Positions 1-7,162 of a stretch of DNA of 58,650 nt are shown piece by piece (position 1 is the first letter of the stretch; the number at the start of each line of letters is the position of its first letter). A model generated the notes under the pieces. That model saw only the letters and a program-made list of their open reading frames with translations. It was not told where the DNA came from and did not search any database. The DNA is from an uncultured Bacillota bacterium. Lineage in GTDB: Bacteria > Bacillota > Clostridia > Peptostreptococcales > Anaerovoracaceae. The stretch lies in assembly GCA_949287095.1 (NCBI GenBank), contig CASEFA010000012.1, positions 1-58,650 of the forward strand, written 5' to 3'. Made by a program: the position numbers and the translations under genes.

Positions 1-97
1 CAGCAGATGCACGTCAACTATTGAAACCGCCGTATACGAGAACCGTACGTACGGTGGTGTGAGAGGACGGCGGCTAGTCACCGCCTCCTACTCGATT
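1..97 (+). mobile_element. 3' end of a class C (IIC) group II intron, domains V and VI
   Basis: The bases at 26-58 fold into a domain V hairpin: arm ACCGCCGTA (26-34) pairs with TACGGTGGT (50-58) with one G-T wobble, TACG pairs with CGTA above it, and a two-base bulge (48-49) sits on the 3' side. A CGC triad at the base is the form typical of bacterial class C introns. A second hairpin (about 64-90) fits domain VI and the intron should end near 97. The reverse transcriptase/maturase reading frame would lie upstream, outside the window; only its last few codons could be present. Class C introns usually insert next to terminator-like hairpins, which agrees with the hairpins that follow here. 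Confidence 0.8.
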
Positions 98-120
98 AAG
101 GTTGTAGATATTTTCGGGTG

Positions 121-318
121 TTCGATGTGAGACGGGTTTTTTACCGTTTACATCGAACGCTTTTTCGATGACAAAGGCTGATAATACTGTTTTCATCGAA
201 CAAATCTGCTGCTTGACGACCGCATGCACCCAAAAATGTTCGATGCGATTAGCCAAAACCCACAACAACATCGAAAATCCGTTCGACCTCGATGCGAAAA
301 AACGGAGTTCACATCGAA
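121..318. repeat. Phased array of TTCGATG / CATCGAA hairpins
   Basis: Seven exact copies of the heptamer TTCGATG or its complement occur in under 200 bases: 121, 151, 164, 194, 239, 269 and 312. Three inverted pairs have the same 30-base offset (121/151, 164/194, 239/269). A fourth pair is 282 (degenerate TTCGACC) and 312. Units repeat at 43 bases (121 to 164, 151 to 194, 239 to 282, 269 to 312). Each pair can form a stem; the first has 9-base arms with a GGT/ACC continuation. Function unknown. The array overlaps the decayed 3' part of the flavin reductase stub. Confidence 0.7.
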
Positions 319-495
319 CTGTGCCTTAAAACCTGCTAGTGCCGGCGGCATAATCGCCTGTTCAGCAACCCGGGGCTCCGCTGATAAGCCCCAGGCGGCG
401 TTCATCACGTTCACGCTGCCGTCCTCGTTATACGTTGCGACCATCAGCACAGGCATAGGGAAAATTCCTTCGGTAATATTCACATTTTTTCTCAT
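193..495 (-). pseudogene. Truncated flavin reductase family protein (N-terminal stub)
   Basis: The first 35 or so residues, with PMPVLMVATYNEDGSVNVMN and AAWG, match the start of the FMN-binding flavin reductase/flavoredoxin family. These proteins normally run to about 190 residues. After that point the frame enters the hairpin array and codes nothing recognisable before stopping at about 100 residues, so the FMN-binding core is lost. A ribosome binding site (GAGGAGG on the minus strand) lies just upstream. It is divergent from the HxlR-like stub, a common arrangement of a redox gene and its regulator. Both look cut off by insertion or deletion next to the intron. Confidence 0.6.
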
Positions 496-522
496 AGCTG
501 TCTGAACCTCCTCGTAAATTAA

Positions 523-552
523 TTGACAGGAAAAGTACTCCCTGACTATAAT
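523..552 (+). promoter_or_regulatory. Sigma-A promoter of the HxlR-like stub / response regulator operon
   Basis: TTGACA (523-528) and TATAAT (547-552) are separated by 18 bases. AGTACT motifs on both sides (about 534 and 577) could be regulator half-sites. The promoter still points at the stub and the response regulator behind it. Confidence 0.65.
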
Positions 553-620
553 TATATCCGGATAAAGACATGCTTCGAGTACTGTAATATTTGACAGGTA
601 CTATCTTAAAGGAAAGTGTA

Positions 621-746
621 ATGATTAAGAAATACATCGAAGATGCTAATTTTGAGGACACGGGATTTCACTATAACCTGTCGCTGATGGCCGCACTTGA
701 TCAGCTATGTATATGGGGAGAAGAGAACAGACCGGAGGAGAAATAA
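621..746 (+). pseudogene. Truncated HxlR-type winged-helix regulator
   Basis: A 41-codon frame starts behind AAAGGAAAG. Its first 22 residues (MIKKYIEDANFEDTGFHYNL and following) resemble the N-terminus of HxlR-family regulators, in which this stretch precedes the helix-turn-helix. From there the sequence departs from the family and stops, so no DNA-binding domain remains. The frame ends just before the response regulator start at 752, whose ribosome binding site lies inside the end of this frame. The partner is the divergent flavin reductase stub. The assignment rests on a short stretch and is tentative. Confidence 0.4.
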
Positions 747-751
747 ACGAA

Positions 752-1417
752 ATGCGACACATTCTCATAATCGACGACGACGTAAATATAAATAAAATGC
801 TGGATGCGGTTCTGACAAAGGCAGGCTACCGGGTTTCCCACGCCTACTCGGGAACCGAAGCGCTGCTGTTTTTGTCCGGGGAAAAGCCTGACCTGATTCT
901 CTTAGACCTAATGCTGCCCGGGCTTTCGGGGGAGGAGGTTCTCCCTGAAATAAAAGGAGTTCCCGTTATCGTCATGAGCGCCAAGGAGGACACCGGAGAC
1001 AAGGTGAACATGCTCTTAGGAGGCGCTGCCGACTACATCACCAAACCTTTTGACATAGAGGAGCTTCTTGCCAGGATTGCTGTTCAGCTTAGAAAATCAG
1101 AAGCGGCAGACATAGACGACAAGCTGACCTTTGACGACATCGCGCTGCTGCCGCGGACGTGGCAGGCCGAAGTCGCAGGACAGGACGTGCGTCTGACAAA
1201 GACCGAGTTTGCAATTCTCAGGCTGCTCATGGAAAATCCCAGACAGGTGGTCACGAAGAGCATACTCCTCGACAGGATAAGCGAGGACACTCCCGACTGC
1301 GTTGAAAGCTCTCTGAAGGTTCACGTGAGCAATCTCAGAAAAAAGCTTCGCGACGCATCGGGCAAGGACTACATAGAGACCGTATGGGGCATAGGCTTTA
1401 AAATGAAAAGCGAATAA
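752..1417 (+). CDS. OmpR/PhoB-family response regulator
   Basis: This 221-residue regulator has an N-terminal receiver domain (about 1-115) with the acidic DDD cluster near residue 8, the phosphoacceptor Asp52 in LILLDLMLPG and the lysine of VIVMSAKED. A C-terminal winged-helix domain (about 125-221) ends with the family signature VWGIGFKM. The ATG at 752 is preferred because GGAGGAG sits 12 bases upstream; an in-frame start at 707 would add 15 residues the family lacks. It leads a RR-ATPase-permease-kinase cluster like those controlling BcrAB-type peptide exporters, so it probably answers the kinase at 3291 and drives the exporter. Three TTWACC repeats in the following gap are a likely binding site. 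Confidence 0.93.
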   Translation: MRHILIIDDDVNINKMLDAVLTKAGYRVSHAYSGTEALLFLSGEKPDLILLDLMLPGLSGEEVLPEIKGVPVIVMSAKEDTGDKVNMLLGGAADYITKPFDIEELLARIAVQLRKSEAADIDDKLTFDDIALLPRTWQAEVAGQDVRLTKTEFAILRLLMENPRQVVTKSILLDRISEDTPDCVESSLKVHVSNLRKKLRDASGKDYIETVWGIGFKMKSE

Positions 1418-1420
1418 ATC

Positions 1421-1449
1421 TTAACCATTTATTTACCCTTTTCTTTACC
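1421..1449 (+). promoter_or_regulatory. Candidate response-regulator binding repeats upstream of the ABC exporter
   Basis: Three near-direct repeats TTAACC (1421), TTTACC (1432) and TTTACC (1444) are spaced 11-12 bases, about one helical turn. That is the geometry bound by OmpR-type dimers. They lie in the only sizeable gap of the cluster, directly ahead of the exporter ATPase, which suggests an internal, autoregulated promoter. Confidence 0.45.
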
Positions 1450-1499
1450 GTTTCCGTACATTCGGAGAGTAGAATCCGATTCAGAAAAGGAGGTAACAG

Positions 1500-2429
1500 A
1501 TGGAATACGTTTTAAATGTCAGGAATCTGACAAAGAAATACGGCAACTTCAAGGCCATCGACGGCCTGACCATGAGCGTGCCAAAAGGCGCCATATACGG
1601 TTTTGTAGGAAAAAACGGCGCGGGAAAGACCACGCTCATACGCCTCATATGCGGGCTTCAGACTCCGGACGGCGGTGAATACGAAATCTACGGAATAAAA
1701 AACGGAGACAAAGCCGTAAGAGAATCCAGGAGGAGAATGGGCGCGGTAATCGAAACACCGGCCATATATTCTGAAATGACGGCCGAGGAGAACCTGAAGG
1801 AGCAGTACAGGATTCTGGGTATGCCGTCCTTTCGGGGAATCGGTGAGATACTTGACCTTGTGGGGCTTTCTGGCACGGGAAAGAAGAAAGCGAAGAACTT
1901 CTCTCTGGGAATGAGACAAAGGCTGGGAATCGCCGTTGCTCTTGCAGGAAATCCAGATTTTTTAGTCCTCGACGAACCGGCCAACGGACTGGACCCGCAG
2001 GGCATAATCGATATGAGAGAGCTCATACTCAAGCTTAACCGGGAGCACGGGATCACGGTGCTGATTTCAAGTCACATACTGGACGAGCTCGCAAGGCTGG
2101 CGACCCATTACGGGTTTATAGACGGCGGCAAAATCATAAAGGAGATAAGCGCAGAGAAACTGGAAGAATCCTGCCGCAAGTGCGTTCACGTCAAAGTGTC
2201 CGATACCACGGCTCTCGCAAGAGTGCTTGACAGAAAAAACATAGACTACACCATCGTTTCGGACAGCGAAGCGGACGTATTTGCTCAGGTGAAGGTTTCA
2301 GATCTTTCGGCTCTCATGGCTGAGGAAGGCGGAGAAATCTACACCATGCAGGAAAGAGACGAGAGCCTTGAAAGCTACTATCTCTCCCTTATCGGAGGTC
2401 AGAGCGAAACAAAGGAGGTGCGGTCATGA
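1500..2429 (+). CDS. ABC transporter ATP-binding protein, BcrA type
   Basis: This 309-residue ATPase has Walker A GKNGAGKTTLI near residue 40, signature NFSLGMRQRLGIAVAL (LGMRQ form) near 135, Walker B FLVLDEPANGLD near 155 and the H-loop SSHIL. The roughly 80-residue C-terminal extension is typical of BcrA/lantibiotic-immunity type ATPases. It should power the membrane protein encoded immediately downstream, with which it overlaps by four bases (ATGA), so the two are translationally coupled. The start has AAAGGAGG at ideal spacing. The likely role is export of, or protection from, a cationic or cell-wall-active peptide; the substrate cannot be read from the sequence. Confidence 0.9.
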   Translation: MEYVLNVRNLTKKYGNFKAIDGLTMSVPKGAIYGFVGKNGAGKTTLIRLICGLQTPDGGEYEIYGIKNGDKAVRESRRRMGAVIETPAIYSEMTAEENLKEQYRILGMPSFRGIGEILDLVGLSGTGKKKAKNFSLGMRQRLGIAVALAGNPDFLVLDEPANGLDPQGIIDMRELILKLNREHGITVLISSHILDELARLATHYGFIDGGKIIKEISAEKLEESCRKCVHVKVSDTTALARVLDRKNIDYTIVSDSEADVFAQVKVSDLSALMAEEGGEIYTMQERDESLESYYLSLIGGQSETKEVRS

Positions 2430-3280
2430 GCAGGCTTATAAATGCGGGCTTTGCACGCCTCTTTAAGAACAAAGTCTTTTACGGAATAGTGATTTTCTCG
2501 GCAGTGTTCGGAATTTTGCAGGGGACGCCGGGAGCCCTTGATAAAATGGACGGCGCAACGTTCTACATAGACAGTCAGTTCATTAGCTTTGCCATAGTTT
2601 CGGGTGTTATATCAGCCTGCTTCACGGGGCTTTTCCTGGGAACGGAGTATAGCGACGGAACCGTGAGAAACAAGCTTATCGTGGGACATGGCAGACTGGA
2701 CATATATATTTCCAATCTCGCAGTGTGCTGCGCGGCCAATCTGATTTTCATCGCCGTTTACTATATAAGTGTATTGATTGCGGCGCTGCCTCAGGGCGGC
2801 AAATTTATGACGGACGGTAAAATCCTCGTCCTTTATGCAATTTGCGGCGTTATGATATCGGTTGCTTTCACCGCAGTAATGGTCTTCCTGGGTTCCGCTA
2901 TAGGCAGCAGATCGCGATGCGTGGTAGCCTGCTTTATTCTGGCCATAGGACTGGCATTTGCAAGCGCATATATCAACGGCAGGCTTCAGGAGCCTGAAAC
3001 CTATGACCGGTACATTACGGATGCGAACGGGGAATTTTCGGCAGTGGAAACGGTGCCTAACCCCGGTTATGTGGAAGGCGCAGCAAGGAAAGCGATGGAG
3101 ACCAGCCTTGAAATTCTACCGAGCGGACAGGCTACTATTCTGGTTTCCACGCTAAGTGTAGGCGATACGCCGGTCGAAGAAGCGGATGTGCTCTATAAAT
3201 GGATGGGATATTCTGCGCTCTTTGCCGCAGTGTTCACCGCCATCGGTATAGGGGTGTTCAGAAGAAAAGACATCAAATAA
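2426..3280 (+). CDS. ABC exporter permease, BcrB/ABC-2 type
   Basis: This 284-residue membrane protein has about six hydrophobic segments (around 18-30, 50-75, 95-120, 135-160, 165-185, 255-275). A soluble loop of about 60 residues before the last segment contains GQATILVSTLSVGD. The sequence around GTEYSDGTVRNKLIVG matches the cytoplasmic coupling region of ABC-2 permeases of the bacitracin/lantibiotic group. The ATG overlaps the stop of the ATPase gene. No other permease is nearby, so the working transporter is probably a dimer of this subunit with two ATPase subunits. Membrane location is certain; substrate is unknown. Confidence 0.85.
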   Translation: MSRLINAGFARLFKNKVFYGIVIFSAVFGILQGTPGALDKMDGATFYIDSQFISFAIVSGVISACFTGLFLGTEYSDGTVRNKLIVGHGRLDIYISNLAVCCAANLIFIAVYYISVLIAALPQGGKFMTDGKILVLYAICGVMISVAFTAVMVFLGSAIGSRSRCVVACFILAIGLAFASAYINGRLQEPETYDRYITDANGEFSAVETVPNPGYVEGAARKAMETSLEILPSGQATILVSTLSVGDTPVEEADVLYKWMGYSALFAAVFTAIGIGVFRRKDIK

Positions 3281-3290
3281 GGAGTGAAAA

Positions 3291-4202
3291 ATGGTATTCT
3301 GGCTTTCGGTCACAACGGTAATATTGGCCCTGCTTTCTGCGGCGCTTGCGGTTAAGCTGATTCTGATAAGGAAGGGAATCGTCGAAATCCGTGATAAGTT
3401 CGGACAAAGGCTTCAGTCCGACACCAACGTCCTCATCGACGTTTCCACCCGGGACAAAAGAGTTCGCGATCTGGCGGAGGATTTGAACAGGCAGCTGACT
3501 GTTTTGAGGAAAGAGCATAACCGTTACGAGACCGGTGACCGGGAGCTTAAAGAAGCCGTCACGAATATTTCTCACGACCTCAGAACCCCGCTGACCTCAA
3601 TCTGCGGATATCTGGAGCTTTTGAGGGATGAGGAAGTCTCCCCTGCCGGAAGAGAGTATCTGGCGGCGGTTGAGGAGAGAACGGGGGCTCTGAAATCCCT
3701 CACCGAGGAGCTTTTCAGATACACCATAGTCACGGGAGAAACCGAAGAACTCGGCATGGAAGCCGTAGATGTGGGCCGGGTCCTTGAAGGCAGCCTGGGC
3801 GCGTACTATGCGGTGCTGAAGCAGAAGGGAATCACGCCTGAGACTAAAATGCCGGAAAATAAAGTAGAGCGTCTTCTTAACGAAAACGCTCTTTCACGGA
3901 TTTTTGGAAACATCTTAAGCAACGCTGTAAAGTATTCGGACGGCGACCTTACCGTCAAATTGACAGAGGACGGAACCGTCAGCTTCTCAAACCACGCCGC
4001 CGGCCTTACCGACGTTCAGGCGGCCCGCCTCTTCGACAGGTTCTATACCGTAAATACCGCTAGAAAATCCACGGGACTGGGCCTTTCCATCGCCAGAAAC
4101 CTCACCGAGAAGATGGGCGGGGAGATAACCGCAGAGTGTAAAGACGGTGTGCTGACGGTAAGAGTTTACCTCAGCACTGCGCCCGGATTTCTGTCAAAGT
4201 AG
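3291..4202 (+). CDS. Sensor histidine kinase
   Basis: This 303-residue kinase has one N-terminal membrane helix (about 3-27), no periplasmic domain, a short linker, the dimerisation box NISHDLRTPLTSICGY with phosphorylated His95, and a HATPase domain with N, G1 and G2 boxes (ILSNAVKY, STGLGLSI). Kinases of this shape often sense through the linked ABC transporter rather than directly. It is the last gene of the RR-ATPase-permease-kinase cluster, ten bases after the permease. Its 3' end overlaps the convergent gene at 4166 by 37 bases, so both C-termini are encoded by the same DNA on opposite strands. Confidence 0.92.
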   Translation: MVFWLSVTTVILALLSAALAVKLILIRKGIVEIRDKFGQRLQSDTNVLIDVSTRDKRVRDLAEDLNRQLTVLRKEHNRYETGDRELKEAVTNISHDLRTPLTSICGYLELLRDEEVSPAGREYLAAVEERTGALKSLTEELFRYTIVTGETEELGMEAVDVGRVLEGSLGAYYAVLKQKGITPETKMPENKVERLLNENALSRIFGNILSNAVKYSDGDLTVKLTEDGTVSFSNHAAGLTDVQAARLFDRFYTVNTARKSTGLGLSIARNLTEKMGGEITAECKDGVLTVRVYLSTAPGFLSK

Positions 4203-4714
4203 ATGCTCTTGGAACCGGTGTAAAGCGGGATCGCATATGCCACCCTCACATCGTCCGGGAAAAGTCCCATTCTGACGGCTCCGCGGCCTACAGAGTACAT
4301 TACACGGTTATCTATGCGGTGATCCGCGGCAACGGAGACGGCTGAACCTACGGCTATTCCAAGGTCGCTTACGTTGAATGCGCAGTTAGCGCCGGTCTTT
4401 CTCATCTCGCCGCAGTTTTTAAATCCGCACATGCCGCAGTTGCCGATTCCGAAAGGCTCGGAAACCACGCCGATAACCACGACGCAGTGGCTGTTTCTCA
4501 CGTTGTTCGCATCGCGGATGAAAAAGTCTTCGCCGTATTCTTTTCCGGCTTTTTCGGTCTCATCGGCGAGAGCCATCATATCGTCACCGGTAACGATTAC
4601 GGTGACGACCTTGTCTTTGCCGCTGGCTTTAGGCGCCGTACGGGCTGCCGCTGCCATCAGGTCGGCAACTCTTAAAGCGGTATCACGTTCCGCATCTTCC
4701 ATTTTCTTGATCAT
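4166..4714 (-). CDS. DUF2148 ferredoxin-like cysteine-rich protein
   Basis: This 182-residue protein has a conserved cysteine cluster (GIGNCGMCGFKNCG, then a further Cys in TGANCAFN) followed by DLGIAVGSAV, the signature of DUF2148 ferredoxin-domain proteins in anaerobes. The spacing suggests an iron-sulfur cluster; the reaction is unknown. The ATG at 4714 is chosen because AAAGGAGG lies eight bases upstream; an earlier start would place that site inside the gene. The gene converges on and overlaps the histidine kinase by 37 bases. A 52-residue gene lies just upstream on the same strand. Confidence 0.8.
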   Translation of the reverse strand: MIKKMEDAERDTALRVADLMAAAARTAPKASGKDKVVTVIVTGDDMMALADETEKAGKEYGEDFFIRDANNVRNSHCVVVIGVVSEPFGIGNCGMCGFKNCGEMRKTGANCAFNVSDLGIAVGSAVSVAADHRIDNRVMYSVGRGAVRMGLFPDDVRVAYAIPLYTGSKSIYFDRNPGAVLR

Positions 4715-4747
4715 GGGTAAAACCTCCTTTGTCAAAGGCTGAAAGTC

Positions 4748-4906
4748 CTATTTAAAAACGATGTCAGGCTTGTATTCTTCGTCGTTTTCTATGGCACTCT
4801 TTATAATCTCAATGATTTCCGCATCTTCCATCTTGCGGTCTCTGCAGTAGAAGAGCGGAAACTGCTCCTCGAAGTGAAGCTCGTATTTTTCTATCCATTC
4901 TCTCAT
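4748..4906 (-). CDS. Small acidic protein of 52 residues, unknown function
   Basis: The frame starts MREWIEKYELHFEEQFPLFY, contains one Cys and ends DIVFK. It has AAGGAG about nine bases before the ATG. The composition (many Glu, Lys and aromatic residues) and the helical pattern EDAEIIEIIKSAIE look like a genuine small helical protein. It lies 33 bases upstream of the DUF2148 gene on the same strand and is probably cotranscribed with it. No family recognised. Confidence 0.6.
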   Translation of the reverse strand: MREWIEKYELHFEEQFPLFYCRDRKMEDAEIIEIIKSAIENDEEYKPDIVFK

Positions 4907-4968
4907 CTTTTAAGATCTCCTTTTTACAAAATGTGCTACGGATATTTTATCACAAAGGCCGCGCGTCC

Positions 4969-6378
4969 TCAACCGAGACCAAGTATATCGTCAATAGATA
5001 TGAGGACAATGCTGTCGTCGTTATTTGCTGCTTCTATGAGGCAATCGCTGAAGCCGCTCTTTGAAAAGAGAAAATACCATGTTATGCCCCTGTTTTTACT
5101 GAAAATGTCCGACTTCTCACAAAGTTTTTCGAGTACGGATACACCGAGTTTTTCGTTTCTCCATTTGCACTCTCCAAATATATAGTTATTACCGTCACGG
5201 GCTACTATATCTATTTCAACCTGCTCGTGAGAAGGTGAATTGGAATTTTGTCCCCACCATCTTCCTGATGAAGTGAACATAATCGGGAGTTCGCCCCGGC
5301 TGTTTTTTATGGAAAGCCATTGATTGCACACCCGCTCGAATACGGATCCCATATATGTACTATAATCCGGTGCAATCCGCTTTTCCCAGACGGCATCCGC
5401 TGCCCCTGTTTCTATAAGTGTACGGTTTGCAAACACATATCGATACCAGAAACGAAACATTAAATCAGAAATGCCGTACAGGGTTTTTCGTGACGAGTCT
5501 TTTTCTCCGAAAGGAGTCTCTTTATAAAGAATCCCGAGTTCACAAAGAATCTTTACGTATTTTAAGGTCTTTGCCGGCTCTTCCCCTATTCGGGCAGCTA
5601 TTTCGTTAGATTTAGATGCTCCGGAGGCTATGGCCTCGATTACGGCGCTGTATATGCCCGGTTCGTTAACCTCCTGCCTGAGGAGAAGCAGCGGCTCCTC
5701 GTACAGATAGGATGTAACTTTCAGGAAACTGCCCTTGATATTATTTTCAAAATCCGTATCGGGAGAGATCTGCTCCAGATATAACGGAGTGCCTCCGAAT
5801 GCGCCGTAAAGCTTAAGCTTGTCTTCAGGAGAGAAACTGCGCATAAACCGGATGCTCGTTGCATAGTCGAAAGACTTCATATGAAGCTGGCCTGTCCGTC
5901 TGCCGAACAGAGGGCTTTTTGAACCGAGAACTTCTTTCTCCATGAAGCCCATGTAGCTGCCGCACAGAACCATAAAAATCCTGCTGTCCCTGAGTACATG
6001 ATCCACAAGATGCTGAAATTCTGAAAGGAGGGCTCTGTTCTTTCTGACCAAATAGGGAAATTCGTCTATTACTATAACTATCTTTTTGCCATCCTGTCTT
6101 GATGCTATATACGTCAGAGCGTTGGTCCATGACGTAAACGGCTCAAGAGAAGTTTCACCGTAAAAGTTGAAAATCTGCGTCGAAAACTTTTCCAGATTCA
6201 GTTTGTCGTTGCTCTGCTCCGCAGAATAGAATATTGAATCCTTATCCCTACAAAATTCATTGAGGAAAGTGGTTTTGCCGACACGCCGTCTGCCGTAAAG
6301 TACGAAAAGATGAAACCTGTCCTGCCTGTACATATCATTAAGAGCATTGAGCTCGGATTCTCTTCCTATAAACTCCAT
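4969..6378 (-). CDS. DUF234-type ATPase (AAA plus PD-(D/E)XK-like C-terminus)
   Basis: This 469-residue protein begins MEFIGRESELNALN, has Walker A YGRRRVGKTTFLNEF near residue 33 and Walker B KIVIVIDEFPYLV near 105. A winged-helix region follows (ASKSNEIAARIGEE), then a C-terminal region with VEIDIVARDGNNYIFGECKW, resembling a PD-(D/E)XK nuclease core (Asp then Glu-X-Lys). This is the architecture of the widespread archaeal/bacterial DUF234 ATPases, whose cellular role is unsettled; defence, toxin and mobile-element roles have been proposed for relatives. The ATG at 6378 has AGGAGG upstream. A perfect 11-base inverted repeat just upstream suggests autoregulation. Confidence 0.85.
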   Translation of the reverse strand: MEFIGRESELNALNDMYRQDRFHLFVLYGRRRVGKTTFLNEFCRDKDSIFYSAEQSNDKLNLEKFSTQIFNFYGETSLEPFTSWTNALTYIASRQDGKKIVIVIDEFPYLVRKNRALLSEFQHLVDHVLRDSRIFMVLCGSYMGFMEKEVLGSKSPLFGRRTGQLHMKSFDYATSIRFMRSFSPEDKLKLYGAFGGTPLYLEQISPDTDFENNIKGSFLKVTSYLYEEPLLLLRQEVNEPGIYSAVIEAIASGASKSNEIAARIGEEPAKTLKYVKILCELGILYKETPFGEKDSSRKTLYGISDLMFRFWYRYVFANRTLIETGAADAVWEKRIAPDYSTYMGSVFERVCNQWLSIKNSRGELPIMFTSSGRWWGQNSNSPSHEQVEIDIVARDGNNYIFGECKWRNEKLGVSVLEKLCEKSDIFSKNRGITWYFLFSKSGFSDCLIEAANNDDSIVLISIDDILGLG

Positions 6379-6389
6379 AACTCCTCCTA

Positions 6390-6428
6390 ACAATTAACTT
6401 TAAAGTAATTAACTTTGAAGTTAATTGT
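6390..6428. promoter_or_regulatory. Palindromic operator candidate upstream of the DUF234 ATPase
   Basis: ACAATTAACTT (6390-6400) and AAGTTAATTGT (6418-6428) are perfect 11-base inverted arms. A third partial copy, TTAACTTT, lies between them. The element is immediately upstream of the ATPase ribosome binding site, where a bound protein would block transcription. It could also act as an RNA hairpin in the leader. Confidence 0.5.
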
Positions 6429-6541
6429 ATCAGAAGTGAGACTGGGATGTCAATCATTCTGCCGTAAACTTTCCGACATTTCCCCTGTACTCCCGCCGAA
6501 TCTTGTTGTATAATATCTGGTACACGAGGAGGTTGTAAAAA

Positions 6542-7072
6542 ATGACTTACTTATGTAAATATAGTTCACCGCTGGGTGAGATTACTCTGAAGAGCGACGG
6601 AAAGGCTCTGACCGGTCTGTGGTTTGAAAAGCACAGATACGCGGACATTCCGGGGGAGGGAGAATACGAGGAAAAGGAGCTGTCTGTATTTGAGGAGACG
6701 AAAAGGTGGCTTGATGCGTATTTTGACGGAAGAGATCCCGGGTTTACCCCTGAGATTGCCTATGACGTTTCGGATTTTGCCGCCATGGTGATGGATGAAA
6801 TGCTGAAAATCCCTTACGGGAAAACCGTAACATACGGCGACATCGCCGGCAGAATTTCGGAAAGAACCGGAAAGAAGCCGTGCGCTCAGGCCGTGGGAGG
6901 AGCGGTAGGACATAATCCGATTTCTCTCGTGGTGCCGTGCCACAGGGTTGTGGGAAGAAGCGGCAGCCTCACGGGATACGGCGGCGGAATAGACAGAAAG
7001 GTCGCCCTTTTGAAGCTTGAAAAAACAGATATGTCCGGGATGTTTGTGCCAAAGAAAGGCACGGCCCTTTAA
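6542..7072 (+). CDS. ogt: Methylated-DNA--[protein]-cysteine S-methyltransferase
   Basis: This 176-residue protein transfers alkyl groups from O6-alkylguanine to its own cysteine. The acceptor Cys (about 132) is in VVPCHRVVG; the Arg-finger and DNA-binding helix region reads KIPYGKTVTYGDIAGRI, and the C-terminal domain continues SLTGYGGGIDRKVALLKLE. The length is typical of Ogt/MGMT without the Ada regulatory domain. Transcription appears independent, starting behind a TTGTATAATAT-like -10 region. The gene is close to the nucleotidyltransferase downstream but not translationally coupled to it. Confidence 0.95.
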   Translation: MTYLCKYSSPLGEITLKSDGKALTGLWFEKHRYADIPGEGEYEEKELSVFEETKRWLDAYFDGRDPGFTPEIAYDVSDFAAMVMDEMLKIPYGKTVTYGDIAGRISERTGKKPCAQAVGGAVGHNPISLVVPCHRVVGRSGSLTGYGGGIDRKVALLKLEKTDMSGMFVPKKGTAL

Positions 7073-7162
7073 AGCTGCAGAAAAGCTCCGGGGCCCCTGC
7101 TCAGGGCGGAAGCGAAAGCGGGAGCATGAGCGATAAAAATAAAGAGAAAGGAATAGCGGAAA

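Noticed and set aside
121-318. Possible CRISPR array from phased heptamers
   Set aside because: Repeat units are 7 bases in alternating orientation, which fits hairpins and not CRISPR repeats.
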